64,000 bases of DNA, taken from contig JBAZWJ010000032.1 of assembly GCA_041660385.1 (NCBI GenBank), forward strand, positions 1 to 64,000, written 5' to 3'. The notes beneath the pieces were generated by a model. It made no database searches, was not told the DNA's origin, and saw only the letters and a program-made list of their open reading frames with translations. Below are positions 28,613-36,980 of this stretch, in pieces. How positions within the stretch are numbered: position 1 is the stretch's first letter; every line of letters begins with the position of its first letter. Source of the DNA: DYJE01 sp041660385 (GTDB taxonomy: Bacteria; Desulfobacterota; Desulfobacteria; Desulfobacterales; Desulfolunaceae). The position numbers and the translations under genes were made by a program.

Positions 28613-28840
28613 GATAAAGTATCAAGCCTTGGTTATTGATGATTCATTATTAAATCAATAATCAAGGTCTGGTCCTCAGCCCCTCTGGAAAATTTTTTGC
28701 ATCTGCCCCCCTGGGAACGCCAATCTCCTGATTGGCTCTGCGAAAGCCGTAAGGCTTTCAGATGCTGAAAATAGCACGATATAATGATTTATTAAAATGA
28801 TTTGTAAAACATATATTTTTTTAATATACTATTAAAATTA

Positions 28841-28869
28841 TTGAATTGTTTTCAAATAAACCTTTATAA
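28841..28869 (+). promoter_or_regulatory. Candidate sigma-70 type promoter for the triple-PAS chemoreceptor
   Basis: TTGAAT and TTATAA are separated by 17 bases in a very AT-rich stretch about 190 bp upstream of the chemoreceptor start. It is a weak match to the consensus in a compositionally biased region, so it is only a candidate. Confidence 0.25.
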
Positions 28870-29058
28870 AAACAAATCATTCAACGTTCGCTATCTGTTG
28901 TGGTTCCTGAAATAACCATTCGATATTTATATATTACGTACATCATCCATTAAAACAATGCTTTATTGGCGTGAACATGGTTAACTATGTCTGATTGTTG
29001 TATTGAAACAACCATCCGGCGAAAGGATACTCAATCTAATAAAACAGGAGAAATAGAG

Positions 29059-31494
29059 ATGAAAATTACTAACCTATTTAAGAGATTTCGTAACATGGGA
29101 AAAGACGATTATCTTGACCTTATTCCCACCCCGGTCTTAGCGATAGACAGAGATTTTAACATAACATACATGAACCCTGCCGGCTCGGGAATTGTCGGGA
29201 AGACAGTCGGGGATGTTGTTGGAATGAAGTGCTACGACCTTTTCAATACACCTCACTGCGGGACGCCTGATTGCCGATGCAGCCAAGCCATGAAAAGAAA
29301 CGAAGTGGCTATCGGGGAGACCATTGCGTCGCTGAATGGTCATAGTGTCCCTATCCGTTATACTGCCGCACCGATCAAGGATTCAAAAGGTAAGATCATT
29401 GGAGCTCTGGAGTATGTTATCGACAACTCCGAAATAAAAAATGCCTTGGATGAAGCAATGAAATCCGTGGGGAATATTAACAACATTCCCACTCCGGTAA
29501 TGACGATTGATAAGAGTTTTAACATTACTTACATGAACCCTGCCGGAGCGGGAGTTGCAGGAAAGACGCCCAAAGAGGTTATGGGAATGAAATGCTATGA
29601 TCTTTTTAAAACATCCCACTGCAAAACTCCCGAATGCCGGTGTAGCCAGGCCATGAGCAGGGGCGAAATCGCAACAGGTGAGACGGTGGTGGATCCGAGG
29701 GGGCTTAACCTACCAATACGGTATACAGGGTCGCCTATTAAGGACGCTGAAAACAATATTATCGGGGCATTGGAGTATATCGTCGACATCACTGAAACTA
29801 AAAAGGCCTTGAATGATTCCGATGTAAAAGTCAACTACCTGAATAATATTCCAACCCCAATTATGGTCGTGGATAAGGACTATAATGTACAGTTCTTAAA
29901 TCCGGCAGGGGCATCGGTGGTGGGCAAGACTCCGGAGGCATGTGTCGGTAGTAAATGTTTCAACCTGTTTAACACAGGTCATTGCAACACACCGGACTGC
30001 CAGGTTGCCAAGGCTATGCAGCACAATTGCGTCTTTACAAGCGACACTATCGCAAAACTCCCATCAGGCGAATTGCCGATTCGCTACTCGGCCGCTCCTA
30101 TCAAAGATTCCAATGGTAATATCGTTGGCGGACTGGAGTATGTTCTGGATATCAGTAAAGAGATGGATATTACCAACGGCGTCCTGAAAATGGCAACCGA
30201 CGCTGCAAATGGGGTTCTTAACACACGGGCTCAAGCTGACAAATTCGAAGGCAATTACAGGCGTATCGTCGTGGGGGTCAATGAGGCACTTGATGCCGTG
30301 GTCAAGCCGCTTAATGTGACGGCTGAATATATCGAAAAGATCGCACAGGGGGATATGCCCGAAAAAATTACAGATGTTTACAAGGGTGACTTTAATAAAA
30401 TTAAAAACAATATCAATGTATTAATAGATGCTATGGATGAAATCACAGATGTCGCCGAAAAAATGGCCCAAGGCGACCTGATGGTTGATGTGAATGAACG
30501 ATCCCCTAAAGACAGACTCATGCAGGCCTTAAACCTCATGCTGAAAAAACTTCAGGAGGTCGTCGCGGGAGTCACGAATGCATCCGAGTATGTTGCGTCG
30601 GGCAGCCAGGAAATGAGTGCAGCAACAGAACAAATATCACAGGGGGCGACAGAGCAGGCTGCTTCGGCAGAAGAAGCTTCATCCTCCATGGAACAGATGG
30701 CCGCCAATATCAGGCAAAATTCTGAAAATGCCCGGCAGACTGAAAAGATTGCGGTTCAAGCTGCAAGCGATGCCGAAAAAGGCGGTGAGGCTGTCTTAAA
30801 AACCGTGGTTGCCATGAAGCAGATTGCAGAGAAAATTTCAATCATTGAAGAAATCGCCCGTCAAACAAACATGCTGGCATTAAATGCAGCAATCGAGGCA
30901 GCCAGGGCCGGTGAACATGGCAAAGGGTTTGCTGTGGTTGCTGATGCCGTTAGAAAACTTGCGGAACGTAGCCAGGCATCTGCCGCTGAAATCAGCAAAC
31001 TATCATTGTCCAGCGTGGAAATTGCTGAAAATGCAGGGGCGATGCTTGGAAAAATTGTTCCCGATATCCGTAAAACAGCTGAACTCGTCCAGGAGATAAA
31101 CGCAGCAAGTAATGAACAGAATTCAGGTGCTGAACAAATTAATCTGGCACTTCAGCAGTTAGACATGGTTATCCAGCAAAACGCATCCGCATCGGAAGAG
31201 ATGTCTTCAACGGCAGAAGAACTGGCTGCTCAGGCGACTCAACTCGAAGATGCCATCCGTTTCTTCAATATAGGCCATAACGAAGGGCAGGCAGAAAAAA
31301 AAATAGCGCGGTTAAGCCTTACCCATAGAGAAAACAAGAAGACAAAAATTGCACCCATAAGCAGTTTGAAGAAATCCGGGATGGGAACAAACAAAACCGG
31401 CCAAAACATGTCTCCCAACAAGGGCATTGTTTTGAATTTGGGCAAAAACGCTTTAGCAGATGACACACAGGATAGTGAATTTGAAACGTATTAG
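29059..31494 (+). CDS. Methyl-accepting chemotaxis protein with three tandem Cys-rich PAS domains
   Basis: Chemoreceptor of about 811 residues from the ATG at 29059, eight bases after AGGAG; an upstream in-frame ATG at 28987 lacks a site. No transmembrane helix is visible, so the sensor is cytoplasmic. Three ~125-residue PAS repeats share IPTPVxxIDxxFNITYMNPAG and GKTxxxxxGMKC. Each has a cysteine loop: CYDLFNTPHCGTPDCRC, CYDLFKTSHCKTPECRC and CFNLFNTGHCNTPDCQV; the third lacks the last Cys. HAMP-like segments (KPLNVTAEYIEKIAQGDMPEKI and MAQGDLMVDV) lead to the signalling hairpin (IIEEIARQTNMLALNAAIEAARAGEHGKGFAVVADAVRKLA). A redox or metal-sensing role for the cysteines is inference. Confidence 0.92.
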   Translation: MKITNLFKRFRNMGKDDYLDLIPTPVLAIDRDFNITYMNPAGSGIVGKTVGDVVGMKCYDLFNTPHCGTPDCRCSQAMKRNEVAIGETIASLNGHSVPIRYTAAPIKDSKGKIIGALEYVIDNSEIKNALDEAMKSVGNINNIPTPVMTIDKSFNITYMNPAGAGVAGKTPKEVMGMKCYDLFKTSHCKTPECRCSQAMSRGEIATGETVVDPRGLNLPIRYTGSPIKDAENNIIGALEYIVDITETKKALNDSDVKVNYLNNIPTPIMVVDKDYNVQFLNPAGASVVGKTPEACVGSKCFNLFNTGHCNTPDCQVAKAMQHNCVFTSDTIAKLPSGELPIRYSAAPIKDSNGNIVGGLEYVLDISKEMDITNGVLKMATDAANGVLNTRAQADKFEGNYRRIVVGVNEALDAVVKPLNVTAEYIEKIAQGDMPEKITDVYKGDFNKIKNNINVLIDAMDEITDVAEKMAQGDLMVDVNERSPKDRLMQALNLMLKKLQEVVAGVTNASEYVASGSQEMSAATEQISQGATEQAASAEEASSSMEQMAANIRQNSENARQTEKIAVQAASDAEKGGEAVLKTVVAMKQIAEKISIIEEIARQTNMLALNAAIEAARAGEHGKGFAVVADAVRKLAERSQASAAEISKLSLSSVEIAENAGAMLGKIVPDIRKTAELVQEINAASNEQNSGAEQINLALQQLDMVIQQNASASEEMSSTAEELAAQATQLEDAIRFFNIGHNEGQAEKKIARLSLTHRENKKTKIAPISSLKKSGMGTNKTGQNMSPNKGIVLNLGKNALADDTQDSEFETY

Positions 31495-31751
31495 GTTCAG
31501 AATCATAATCTGAACCAAAGTATGGAATTCCAACATCTCGGAATCATTACCATCGCCGAAGAACTCCTTGAAAACCAGCACCGGAGTTTAAAACGGATAC
31601 TCTCTATCTACGCCATCGAAAAAGAAAAGTTGTATAACACACCAAAAATTTGAGAACGGGCGAATATTACATTATACAATACAATGGGTATCCTGTAGGG
31701 GCGGGTTCCAAACCCGCCCCTACAAAAGAATTCTTAATGATACCTGGTTTA
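31495..31751. other. Intergenic: hairpin, small ORF and GGGGCGGG palindrome
   Basis: A perfect hairpin GGTTCAGA/TCTGAACC (31494-31516) abuts the chemoreceptor stop but has no T-run. A 43-codon ORF at 31522-31653 (starts MEFQHLGIITIAEELLENQH) has no clear ribosome binding site and no recognised family. Positions 31697-31725 repeat the GGGGCGGGTT/AACCCGCCCC palindrome seen at 3335 and 55640. Confidence 0.5.
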
Positions 31752-31937
31752 GGGACTCGGAAAATATTAATTTACCATCACGCATCCCGCCTTCAGGTCA
31801 TATTCTGCCCGAGCCTCACTCTCAAGATCCTCAACGTAGCTCTGCTACGCCTGCGGTCTTGAGAGCGAAGCCCGTGCAAAATCTGCCTCTGAATCCGGGC
31901 GCGATCCAGGTAATTTAATATTTTCCAAGCCCCTTAT
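31752..31937. mobile_element. MITE-like element, copy 2
   Basis: This is a second copy of the element at 13504-13687, differing at only a handful of positions, including the loop between the ACGTAGC/GCTACGC arms and the right end (TCCAAGCCCC versus TCCGAGCCCC). TA-rich bases flank both copies, compatible with a short target duplication that I cannot define exactly. It ends about 60 bp upstream of a toxin-antitoxin pair. Confidence 0.7.
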
Positions 31938-31999
31938 AAAAACAGCTTGCCGCATGGTATCTTTAGTTGTACATTCAGAAATACAATTAGGAGAAAAAA

Positions 32000-32281
32000 A
32001 TGGGCAAACTATCAAATATAATACCCGTGAGCGATTTAAGGCATGATGCGGCCAAGCTTTTAAAACAATTGCAAAATGAAAAAGAACCTTTAATTATCAC
32101 CCAAAGAGGAAGGGTAACAGCCGTAATACTCGGTGTTGAAGCCTATGAGAAACATGAACATGAAAAAGAAATTCTACGTTTATTAGCAAGGGGAGAAAGG
32201 GAGATAGAGGAGGGAAAGGGGTATGATTTGGAATCTGTCATAGCTGAAGCCGACGCTCTTTTAATCAAGGAGCATTTGTGA
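32000..32281 (+). CDS. Phd/YefM-family antitoxin
   Basis: Antitoxin of 93 residues. The N-terminal DNA-binding part has the family pattern IIPVSDLRHDAAKLLKQLQNEKEPLIITQRGRVTAVILGVEAYEKHE, followed by an acidic helical tail that would bind the toxin. AGGAGAAAAAA precedes the ATG. The stop overlaps the start of the ParE-like toxin by four bases (GTGA), the classic coupled order antitoxin-toxin. Autoregulation through an operator upstream is expected for the family. Confidence 0.92.
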   Translation: MGKLSNIIPVSDLRHDAAKLLKQLQNEKEPLIITQRGRVTAVILGVEAYEKHEHEKEILRLLARGEREIEEGKGYDLESVIAEADALLIKEHL

Positions 32282-32568
32282 AAATTCTATTTACACCATC
32301 TGCCCGTACCCAATTCTTTTCTGCATTATCCTATATCCACAATGACAAACCATCAGCAGCTATAAATTTTCGGAATCGTGTTGAAAAAATTTTAAGAAGA
32401 CTTGAAGACTTTCCTGAATCCGGAAGAATTATACCAGAATTCCCAGAGCTTCCATACCGAGAGGTAATAATTGCACCCTATCGGTTCTTTTATAAAATCA
32501 AAGCTGATGTGGTTTGGATCATTGCAGTTTGGCATGGGGCGCAACTTCCAAAAAAACCAGTGAATTAA
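32278..32568 (+). CDS. RelE/ParE-family toxin
   Basis: Toxin of 96 residues with the family run SARTQFFSALSYI, then RIIPEFPELPYREVIIAPYRFFYKIKADVVWIIAVWHGAQ, in which the RE...YR...Y spacing and the HG near the end fit ParE-type members. Start is GTG at 32278 inside the antitoxin stop. Members of this group attack gyrase or ribosome-bound mRNA; which one applies cannot be told here. Confidence 0.9.
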   Translation: MKILFTPSARTQFFSALSYIHNDKPSAAINFRNRVEKILRRLEDFPESGRIIPEFPELPYREVIIAPYRFFYKIKADVVWIIAVWHGAQLPKKPVN

Positions 32569-32635
32569 CGCCAACAAGGCGCTATCAGGCTGGCACGCAA
32601 AAAGTCCATTCGGCGCTGTAACGCAGCGTTCGGGT

Positions 32636-32848
32636 TTAATTCAATAATTCATCGTGAACAGAGTTCCAATCATGAAGGCTTTGTTTTCCGGCTTTGTAAT
32701 CCGAATATCTTTGATCAAGTTCCTTTTTTTGCCATTCATGCATAGGGAGTGTCGAATGGCTTTGAGCAATGGAATCCCAAACGTCTTCGATCAAAGACAG
32801 CTTATCTGTGAGAGTTAATTTGTTTATTTCATCTGTTCTGTCTGTCAT
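32636..32848 (-). CDS. Addiction-module antitoxin (Unstab_antitox family), orphan
   Basis: Protein of 70 residues with the family pattern LTLTDKLSLIEDVWDSIAQS and a C-terminal DW...HDELLN. In the usual arrangement a RelE/ParE toxin follows immediately; here the next 65 bases downstream run into the converging ParE gene and no toxin is present on this strand. It starts three bases after the stop of the SNF2 helicase, so it is probably transcribed with it. It may be a leftover or may neutralise a toxin elsewhere. Confidence 0.85.
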   Translation of the reverse strand: MTDRTDEINKLTLTDKLSLIEDVWDSIAQSHSTLPMHEWQKKELDQRYSDYKAGKQSLHDWNSVHDELLN

Positions 32849-32851
32849 ACA

Positions 32852-35491
32852 TCAAAGCCCTGACAGCCTTGCAAGTGATGATGCCATTTTATCGAGAAAC
32901 GACTCATCGGGCAGGGTCAGCGTGAGTTTCAGGTTTCCGTCCTCGTCCGTCTCCATACAGCTTTTCAGTTTTTCTTTCAGAAGTTCGGCCATGCGGGCTT
33001 CCTGATCGCCGGGGGCTTTGGCTGCAAACATTTCCCCGATAAAATCAAAAGCCGCACCCAGAAGAACGCCACCTGTTTTGGAGATCTGTTTCCGCCGCAC
33101 TTGTTCAGCCTCTTGTTCGGCTTTGGTCCGGGCGCTCACATCTTCCGGGGCTTCCGGTTTTTTGCCCAGAAGCACTTCCAGACGTTTTTTCAGTTCTTCC
33201 ATGCCGGACTGGAGATCCACCCGAGTTTTTTCCGAATCCGGGTCGAGAACAGCCAGAGACAGATCGTGTTTAGCTGAAAGGGTTGCAAGAAGATTTTCTT
33301 CGAGGGTGTTTTCCGTGACCAGAAGAAACACATGAACGGGCCTTGTCTGGCCCATGCGGTGTGCCCTGCCGATCCGCTGCTCCAGAATGGCCGGGTTCCA
33401 GGGAAGATCCACATTGATGATGGTGTTGGCCGCCTGGAGGTTTAAACCCGTTGATCCGGCATTGGTGGTGATGAACACCCGGCAGGCCGGATCGTTCTGG
33501 AAGCGGTGAACCAGTTCCTGGCGTTTTTTCTGGGGAACCGAACCGTCAAGCCGCACGAAATCCAGAGATTTTTCTGCGAGTATGGGCTGGATCAGATCGA
33601 TCATGGTGGTCCACTCGGAGAAAATGATGATTTTACGGTCCTCTTCCCGGGACAGTTTTTCCAGAAGCTGGGCCAGTTCATCCAGTTTGCTGGAGTAGGC
33701 GGGCGTCTGTTTGTCCACAAGGTAGGTGCTGTCCGCCGCCATCCGGCACATGAGAAGGGCTTTCTGAAGCCGGAGCAGGTCCATTTCCGAAATGTACTTC
33801 TTGTTGATGATGCTCTGGATGATCAGCCGGTGACTGCGTGAAATTTCAAGCTGCTCATCGGTGGGTGGAATTCTTAACACATCGGTTGTTCGCGGCGGAA
33901 GCTCTTTCATCACCTGGTTTCTGGTCCGCCTTAATAGAATGGGTTTCAGCTTTTCACGGAGTTCGTCGAGGTTGGTGTAACCCAGGAGCTTTCCCCGTTC
34001 GTCCACCACCTTATGCCGGTTGAAAAACCTGAATGCCGCTCCAAGACGGCGGTCATCGATGAATTCCACCACCGAGTACAGCTCGTCCAGCTTGTTTTCA
34101 AGGGGTGTTCCGGAAAGAACAAGAGCAAACCGGGATTTCAGGGATTTGATGATCCGGCTTGTTTTGGCAGCCCAGTTTTTGATCCGCTGGCCTTCATCCA
34201 GAATGATCAGATCCCAGTTTACTTTTTCGATAGATAGAAAATCCCGGAGAACCTGTTCGTAATTGCAGACGGTAAAAAACGTGTCGTCATCGTAACATTC
34301 CGCACGCTCAGCCGATGATCCCATCACAAGGCTGACGCTTCTGTCGCTGAACCTGTTGATTTCGATGCGCCACTGGGATTTAAGCGAAGCCGGGCAGATC
34401 ACCAGAACTTTTCTGATGCCTCCGAAACGGGCCAGCATCTCTGCCGTGCCAATGCCCTGGATGGTTTTTCCAAGCCCCATGTCGTCGGCAAGAACGGCCC
34501 GGCCGCAACCGGCGGCAAAGGCGATGCCGTCGAGCTGATAGGGAAGAAGTTCTGTTTTCAGAAGGGTTTTGCGCAACGGATGCTTTGCAGGATTTTTTCG
34601 GATTTCGGCGATGCGCGCAGCCATGCGGTTTTTGAAGATCTCTTCCTGGATATACTCCTCGGCGTCCGGGTAGATCAATACCGATTCTCCCAGATCCTGA
34701 ACGTCGCCGATGGTGTTGATAAGACCGACCACATCGTGTATGGCGTTTCCTGTGAAGGGCTCAAGCAGAACCTTGGTCGTCTCCTGAACATCGGAAGGGA
34801 GAAGAACACGCAGTTCCAGATCGTTTCCATAGCTTAAAAACACAGACACAGTGTCGGGTTCAAAGGGTTTGTCCCGTTCTGCTTTTTTAAATCGTGTTTT
34901 GACTTTGTCCAGAGCGAACAGCAGGTGTTTGCAGGTTCCCAGAGTGTTTTTCCGGTAATCCGGGCAGGAACAGTACGATTCACCCCGGCTCCACCCGCGA
35001 AGGGAAATTCTGTAACTCTTTCCCGATTCTTTGCTGGAGACGATGTAATCGGACCAGAGAACGTCGGGAGTTAAGGCCGTGAGACTTATTTTTTCTTTTT
35101 TGGCCCGTTCCGATCTCTCTTGAATCGCCTGTTCCACCAGGGCCTCTTCCGAAAGGCTTTCAGCCGCCACGAATTCCGGTGGAGCTTCGGCAAGTCCCAG
35201 GGTTGTTTTCTCTTCAAGAATCAGGGAAAGGGCCGCTCCCATGTGTTCACAATGGGTATCGCAGCGCGAACAGTTTATCCGAAGACGGCCTTCTTTTGCA
35301 TCGTCAAGGGAGAGGGTCACCACACAATCGTCAAAGGTCAGCATGAACATGGAATCGGTGAACCGGATCTGGTCATCAATGTTGATATCGTATTTCCCGC
35401 CCTGGGTCAGGCATTCTTTTCCAGAAGGCCCCAGGTATTTTACCGCCTGATTGTAATCCAGATGGGACAGCAGATCCTTCAAGCCGATCAT
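32852..35491 (-). CDS. SWIM zinc-finger SNF2/RapA-type helicase
   Basis: DNA-dependent ATPase of 879 residues from the ATG at about 35491, which follows AAGGAGTTCACC; a TTG at 35590 would extend it. An N-terminal SWIM zinc finger is visible (YCSCPDYRKNTLGTCKHLLFAL). The helicase core has motif I DDMGLGKTIQG, motif II LDEGQRIKNW (DEGQ instead of DEAH), motif III LSGTPLENKL, and motifs V-VI TTNAGSTGLNLQAANTII and QRIGRAHRMGQTR. The C-terminus is acidic and helical. SNF2 proteins occur in DNA repair and in defence islands; its place between toxin-antitoxin modules near a CRISPR locus hints at the latter. It is coupled to the orphan antitoxin. Confidence 0.92.
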   Translation of the reverse strand: MIGLKDLLSHLDYNQAVKYLGPSGKECLTQGGKYDINIDDQIRFTDSMFMLTFDDCVVTLSLDDAKEGRLRINCSRCDTHCEHMGAALSLILEEKTTLGLAEAPPEFVAAESLSEEALVEQAIQERSERAKKEKISLTALTPDVLWSDYIVSSKESGKSYRISLRGWSRGESYCSCPDYRKNTLGTCKHLLFALDKVKTRFKKAERDKPFEPDTVSVFLSYGNDLELRVLLPSDVQETTKVLLEPFTGNAIHDVVGLINTIGDVQDLGESVLIYPDAEEYIQEEIFKNRMAARIAEIRKNPAKHPLRKTLLKTELLPYQLDGIAFAAGCGRAVLADDMGLGKTIQGIGTAEMLARFGGIRKVLVICPASLKSQWRIEINRFSDRSVSLVMGSSAERAECYDDDTFFTVCNYEQVLRDFLSIEKVNWDLIILDEGQRIKNWAAKTSRIIKSLKSRFALVLSGTPLENKLDELYSVVEFIDDRRLGAAFRFFNRHKVVDERGKLLGYTNLDELREKLKPILLRRTRNQVMKELPPRTTDVLRIPPTDEQLEISRSHRLIIQSIINKKYISEMDLLRLQKALLMCRMAADSTYLVDKQTPAYSSKLDELAQLLEKLSREEDRKIIIFSEWTTMIDLIQPILAEKSLDFVRLDGSVPQKKRQELVHRFQNDPACRVFITTNAGSTGLNLQAANTIINVDLPWNPAILEQRIGRAHRMGQTRPVHVFLLVTENTLEENLLATLSAKHDLSLAVLDPDSEKTRVDLQSGMEELKKRLEVLLGKKPEAPEDVSARTKAEQEAEQVRRKQISKTGGVLLGAAFDFIGEMFAAKAPGDQEARMAELLKEKLKSCMETDEDGNLKLTLTLPDESFLDKMASSLARLSGL

Positions 35492-35669
35492 GGTGAACTC
35501 CTTCCATATTATATGATTTTTTTGTATAACCCTTTGAAGGAAAGGGTAGAGACATTCGTTCAAATCATATTTTCGGGATAAGATCAACAATGCATAAAAA
35601 AAAGATTGCGTACAATAATAAGTACAAGTGCACTATCGATCAGGCAGAAAAACAAACAGGGAGAACATC

Positions 35670-35864
35670 ATGGATACCATGAACTATTCAACATTCCGAA
35701 CTCATCTGGCGCATACGCTGGATAAAGTGAATGACGATCACAAACCGGTTCTTATCACAAGGCAGAACGGCAAACCTGCGGTTGTTATGTCTCTTGAAGA
35801 TTTCCAGGCATACGAAGAAACGGCTTACTTGATGGCAAGCCCAAAAAATGCAGAGCGTTTGTAA
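35670..35864 (+). CDS. YefM/Phd-family antitoxin
   Basis: Antitoxin of 64 residues from the ATG at 35670 (preceded by AGGGAGAACATC). Family features: STFRTHLAHTLDKVNDDHKPVLITRQNGKPAVVMSLEDFQAYEETAYL. The usual YoeB-type toxin does not follow; instead a ribbon-helix-helix antitoxin starts 30 bp on. An in-frame ATG at 35628 has no site. Confidence 0.85.
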   Translation: MDTMNYSTFRTHLAHTLDKVNDDHKPVLITRQNGKPAVVMSLEDFQAYEETAYLMASPKNAERL

Positions 35865-35894
35865 ACAATGCATACATAGCCAAGGAGACAATGC

Positions 35895-36119
35895 ATGACA
35901 ACTGTATCTGCAAGAATTAACGATGACCTTGTACAGAAATTAGACTTATTGTCAAAAGCCACGTCCCGATCCCGGTCATTCCTGGTATCAGAAGCCATTA
36001 TAGCCTATATTGAAGATCAAATCTGGCAGATAGACGCGATAAAGAAAGGGCTGGATCAGGCAGACAAAGGCGATTACGCTTCAGATAAAGAGGTGGATGA
36101 TTTTTTTGCCCAATTTTGA
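35895..36119 (+). CDS. Ribbon-helix-helix (CopG/ParD-type) antitoxin
   Basis: Protein of 74 residues. The N-terminal strand and helices TVSARINDDLVQKLDLLSKATSRSRSFLVSEAIIAYIED form a ribbon-helix-helix DNA-binding unit, and the tail DQADKGDYASDKEVDDFFAQF is the toxin-binding part typical of ParD. AAGGAGACA precedes the ATG. No ParE follows: a VapBC pair starts 120 bp later. Two antitoxins in a row without toxins suggest gene loss. Confidence 0.85.
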   Translation: MTTVSARINDDLVQKLDLLSKATSRSRSFLVSEAIIAYIEDQIWQIDAIKKGLDQADKGDYASDKEVDDFFAQF

Positions 36120-36240
36120 AACCAGTTTTCTGCCCCTGCCCCGAATTCGAATTATTGCCGGTGCGTTGGCATTTAAAAAATTGACGCTATTTATCGATCA
36201 TACTACGGTATTACAAAAACATTATCGATGGAGGTTTCGT

Positions 36241-36447
36241 ATGCAATTCGTGACAGTTTCACCGAAATATCAAATTGTAATACCAAAATCAATCCGGGAA
36301 ACGTTGCAGCTTCGTCCTGGTCAAAAATTGCAGGTTATCGAATTCGATGGACGCATTGAGCTTATTCCGGACTTGGACATAAAAATGCTTCATGGTTTTC
36401 TGAAAGGCATAAATACAAAGTTCAAAAGAGAGGACGACAGGTTATGA
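36241..36447 (+). CDS. VapB-like AbrB/MazE-fold antitoxin
   Basis: Protein of 68 residues from the ATG at 36241 (GATGGAGGTTTCGT before it). It has the swapped-hairpin AbrB signature VTVSPKYQIVIPKSIRETLQLRPGQKLQVIEFDGRIELIP. Its end overlaps the VapC start by four bases. It would bind both the operator and the toxin. Confidence 0.9.
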   Translation: MQFVTVSPKYQIVIPKSIRETLQLRPGQKLQVIEFDGRIELIPDLDIKMLHGFLKGINTKFKREDDRL

Positions 36448-36821
36448 ATATAATCGACTCCTCTGGTTGGCTTGTATATTTCGCAGGGGAACCGCAATCA
36501 AAACATTTTCTGAGCATTTTAAATGAACCGGATACCCTTATAGTGCCGACGATAACACTTTATGAGGTTTTCAAAGTGGTTTTAAGAGAAGCAAGTGAAA
36601 ACGAGGCATTTCAAGCTATTGCCGCCATGAAAAAGGGTAAAGTGGTTGACTTGACTCAGTCATTGGCACTATCTGCCTCTAAACTCAGTTTGAAACACAA
36701 GCTGCCAATGGCCCACAGTATTATATTAGCAACAGCAAAATTATATAATGCCGTTGTTTGGACTCTCGATTCAGATTTTAAAAATATCGACGGCGTTAAA
36801 TATTTTCCAAAAAACAATTGA
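36444..36821 (+). CDS. VapC-like PIN-domain toxin with altered active site
   Basis: PIN-domain RNase-type toxin of 125 residues. Acidic residues Asp5 (IIDSSGW), Glu41 (TLYEVFK) and Asp109/Asp111 (TLDSDF) are present. The usual aspartate of the LPMADSIIxATA motif is His91 here (LPMAHSIILATA). In VapC proteins that aspartate helps hold the metal, so activity may be reduced or metal use altered. It is translationally coupled to the VapB-like antitoxin. Confidence 0.88.
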   Translation: MNIIDSSGWLVYFAGEPQSKHFLSILNEPDTLIVPTITLYEVFKVVLREASENEAFQAIAAMKKGKVVDLTQSLALSASKLSLKHKLPMAHSIILATAKLYNAVVWTLDSDFKNIDGVKYFPKNN

Positions 36822-36980
36822 ATGCCAGCACGCTGGGTTGAGGGTATCCTTCAACTGGCGTTTCAGGGAATTCCGGAATTCCGAGAACATCTTACTAATA
36901 GCCGAAGGTATTGTGCCAACACCCTATAAACGGGAATATTCAACTTTATATCCGGGCGGAGCTTTTTCCGACCCGGAATC

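Larger units (their letters stand above)
27916..28986. other. Long intergenic region with decayed coding traces and a repeat
   Basis: Over 1 kb without a convincing gene. A plus-strand frame at 28354-28602 encodes a Cys-rich peptide (CYELPCVRENGQ, ACCIQSGC) starting at an ATG, but it has weak start context and overlaps other open frames. Positions 28543-28612 resemble two separate pieces of ptsP. Positions 28683-28742 repeat 19415-19474. From 28760 onward the DNA is strongly AT-rich and probably holds the promoter of the following chemoreceptor. Confidence 0.6.

Noticed and set aside
31522..31653. 43-codon ORF after the triple-PAS chemoreceptor
   Set aside because: No ribosome binding site or recognisable family; mentioned only in the intergenic entry.
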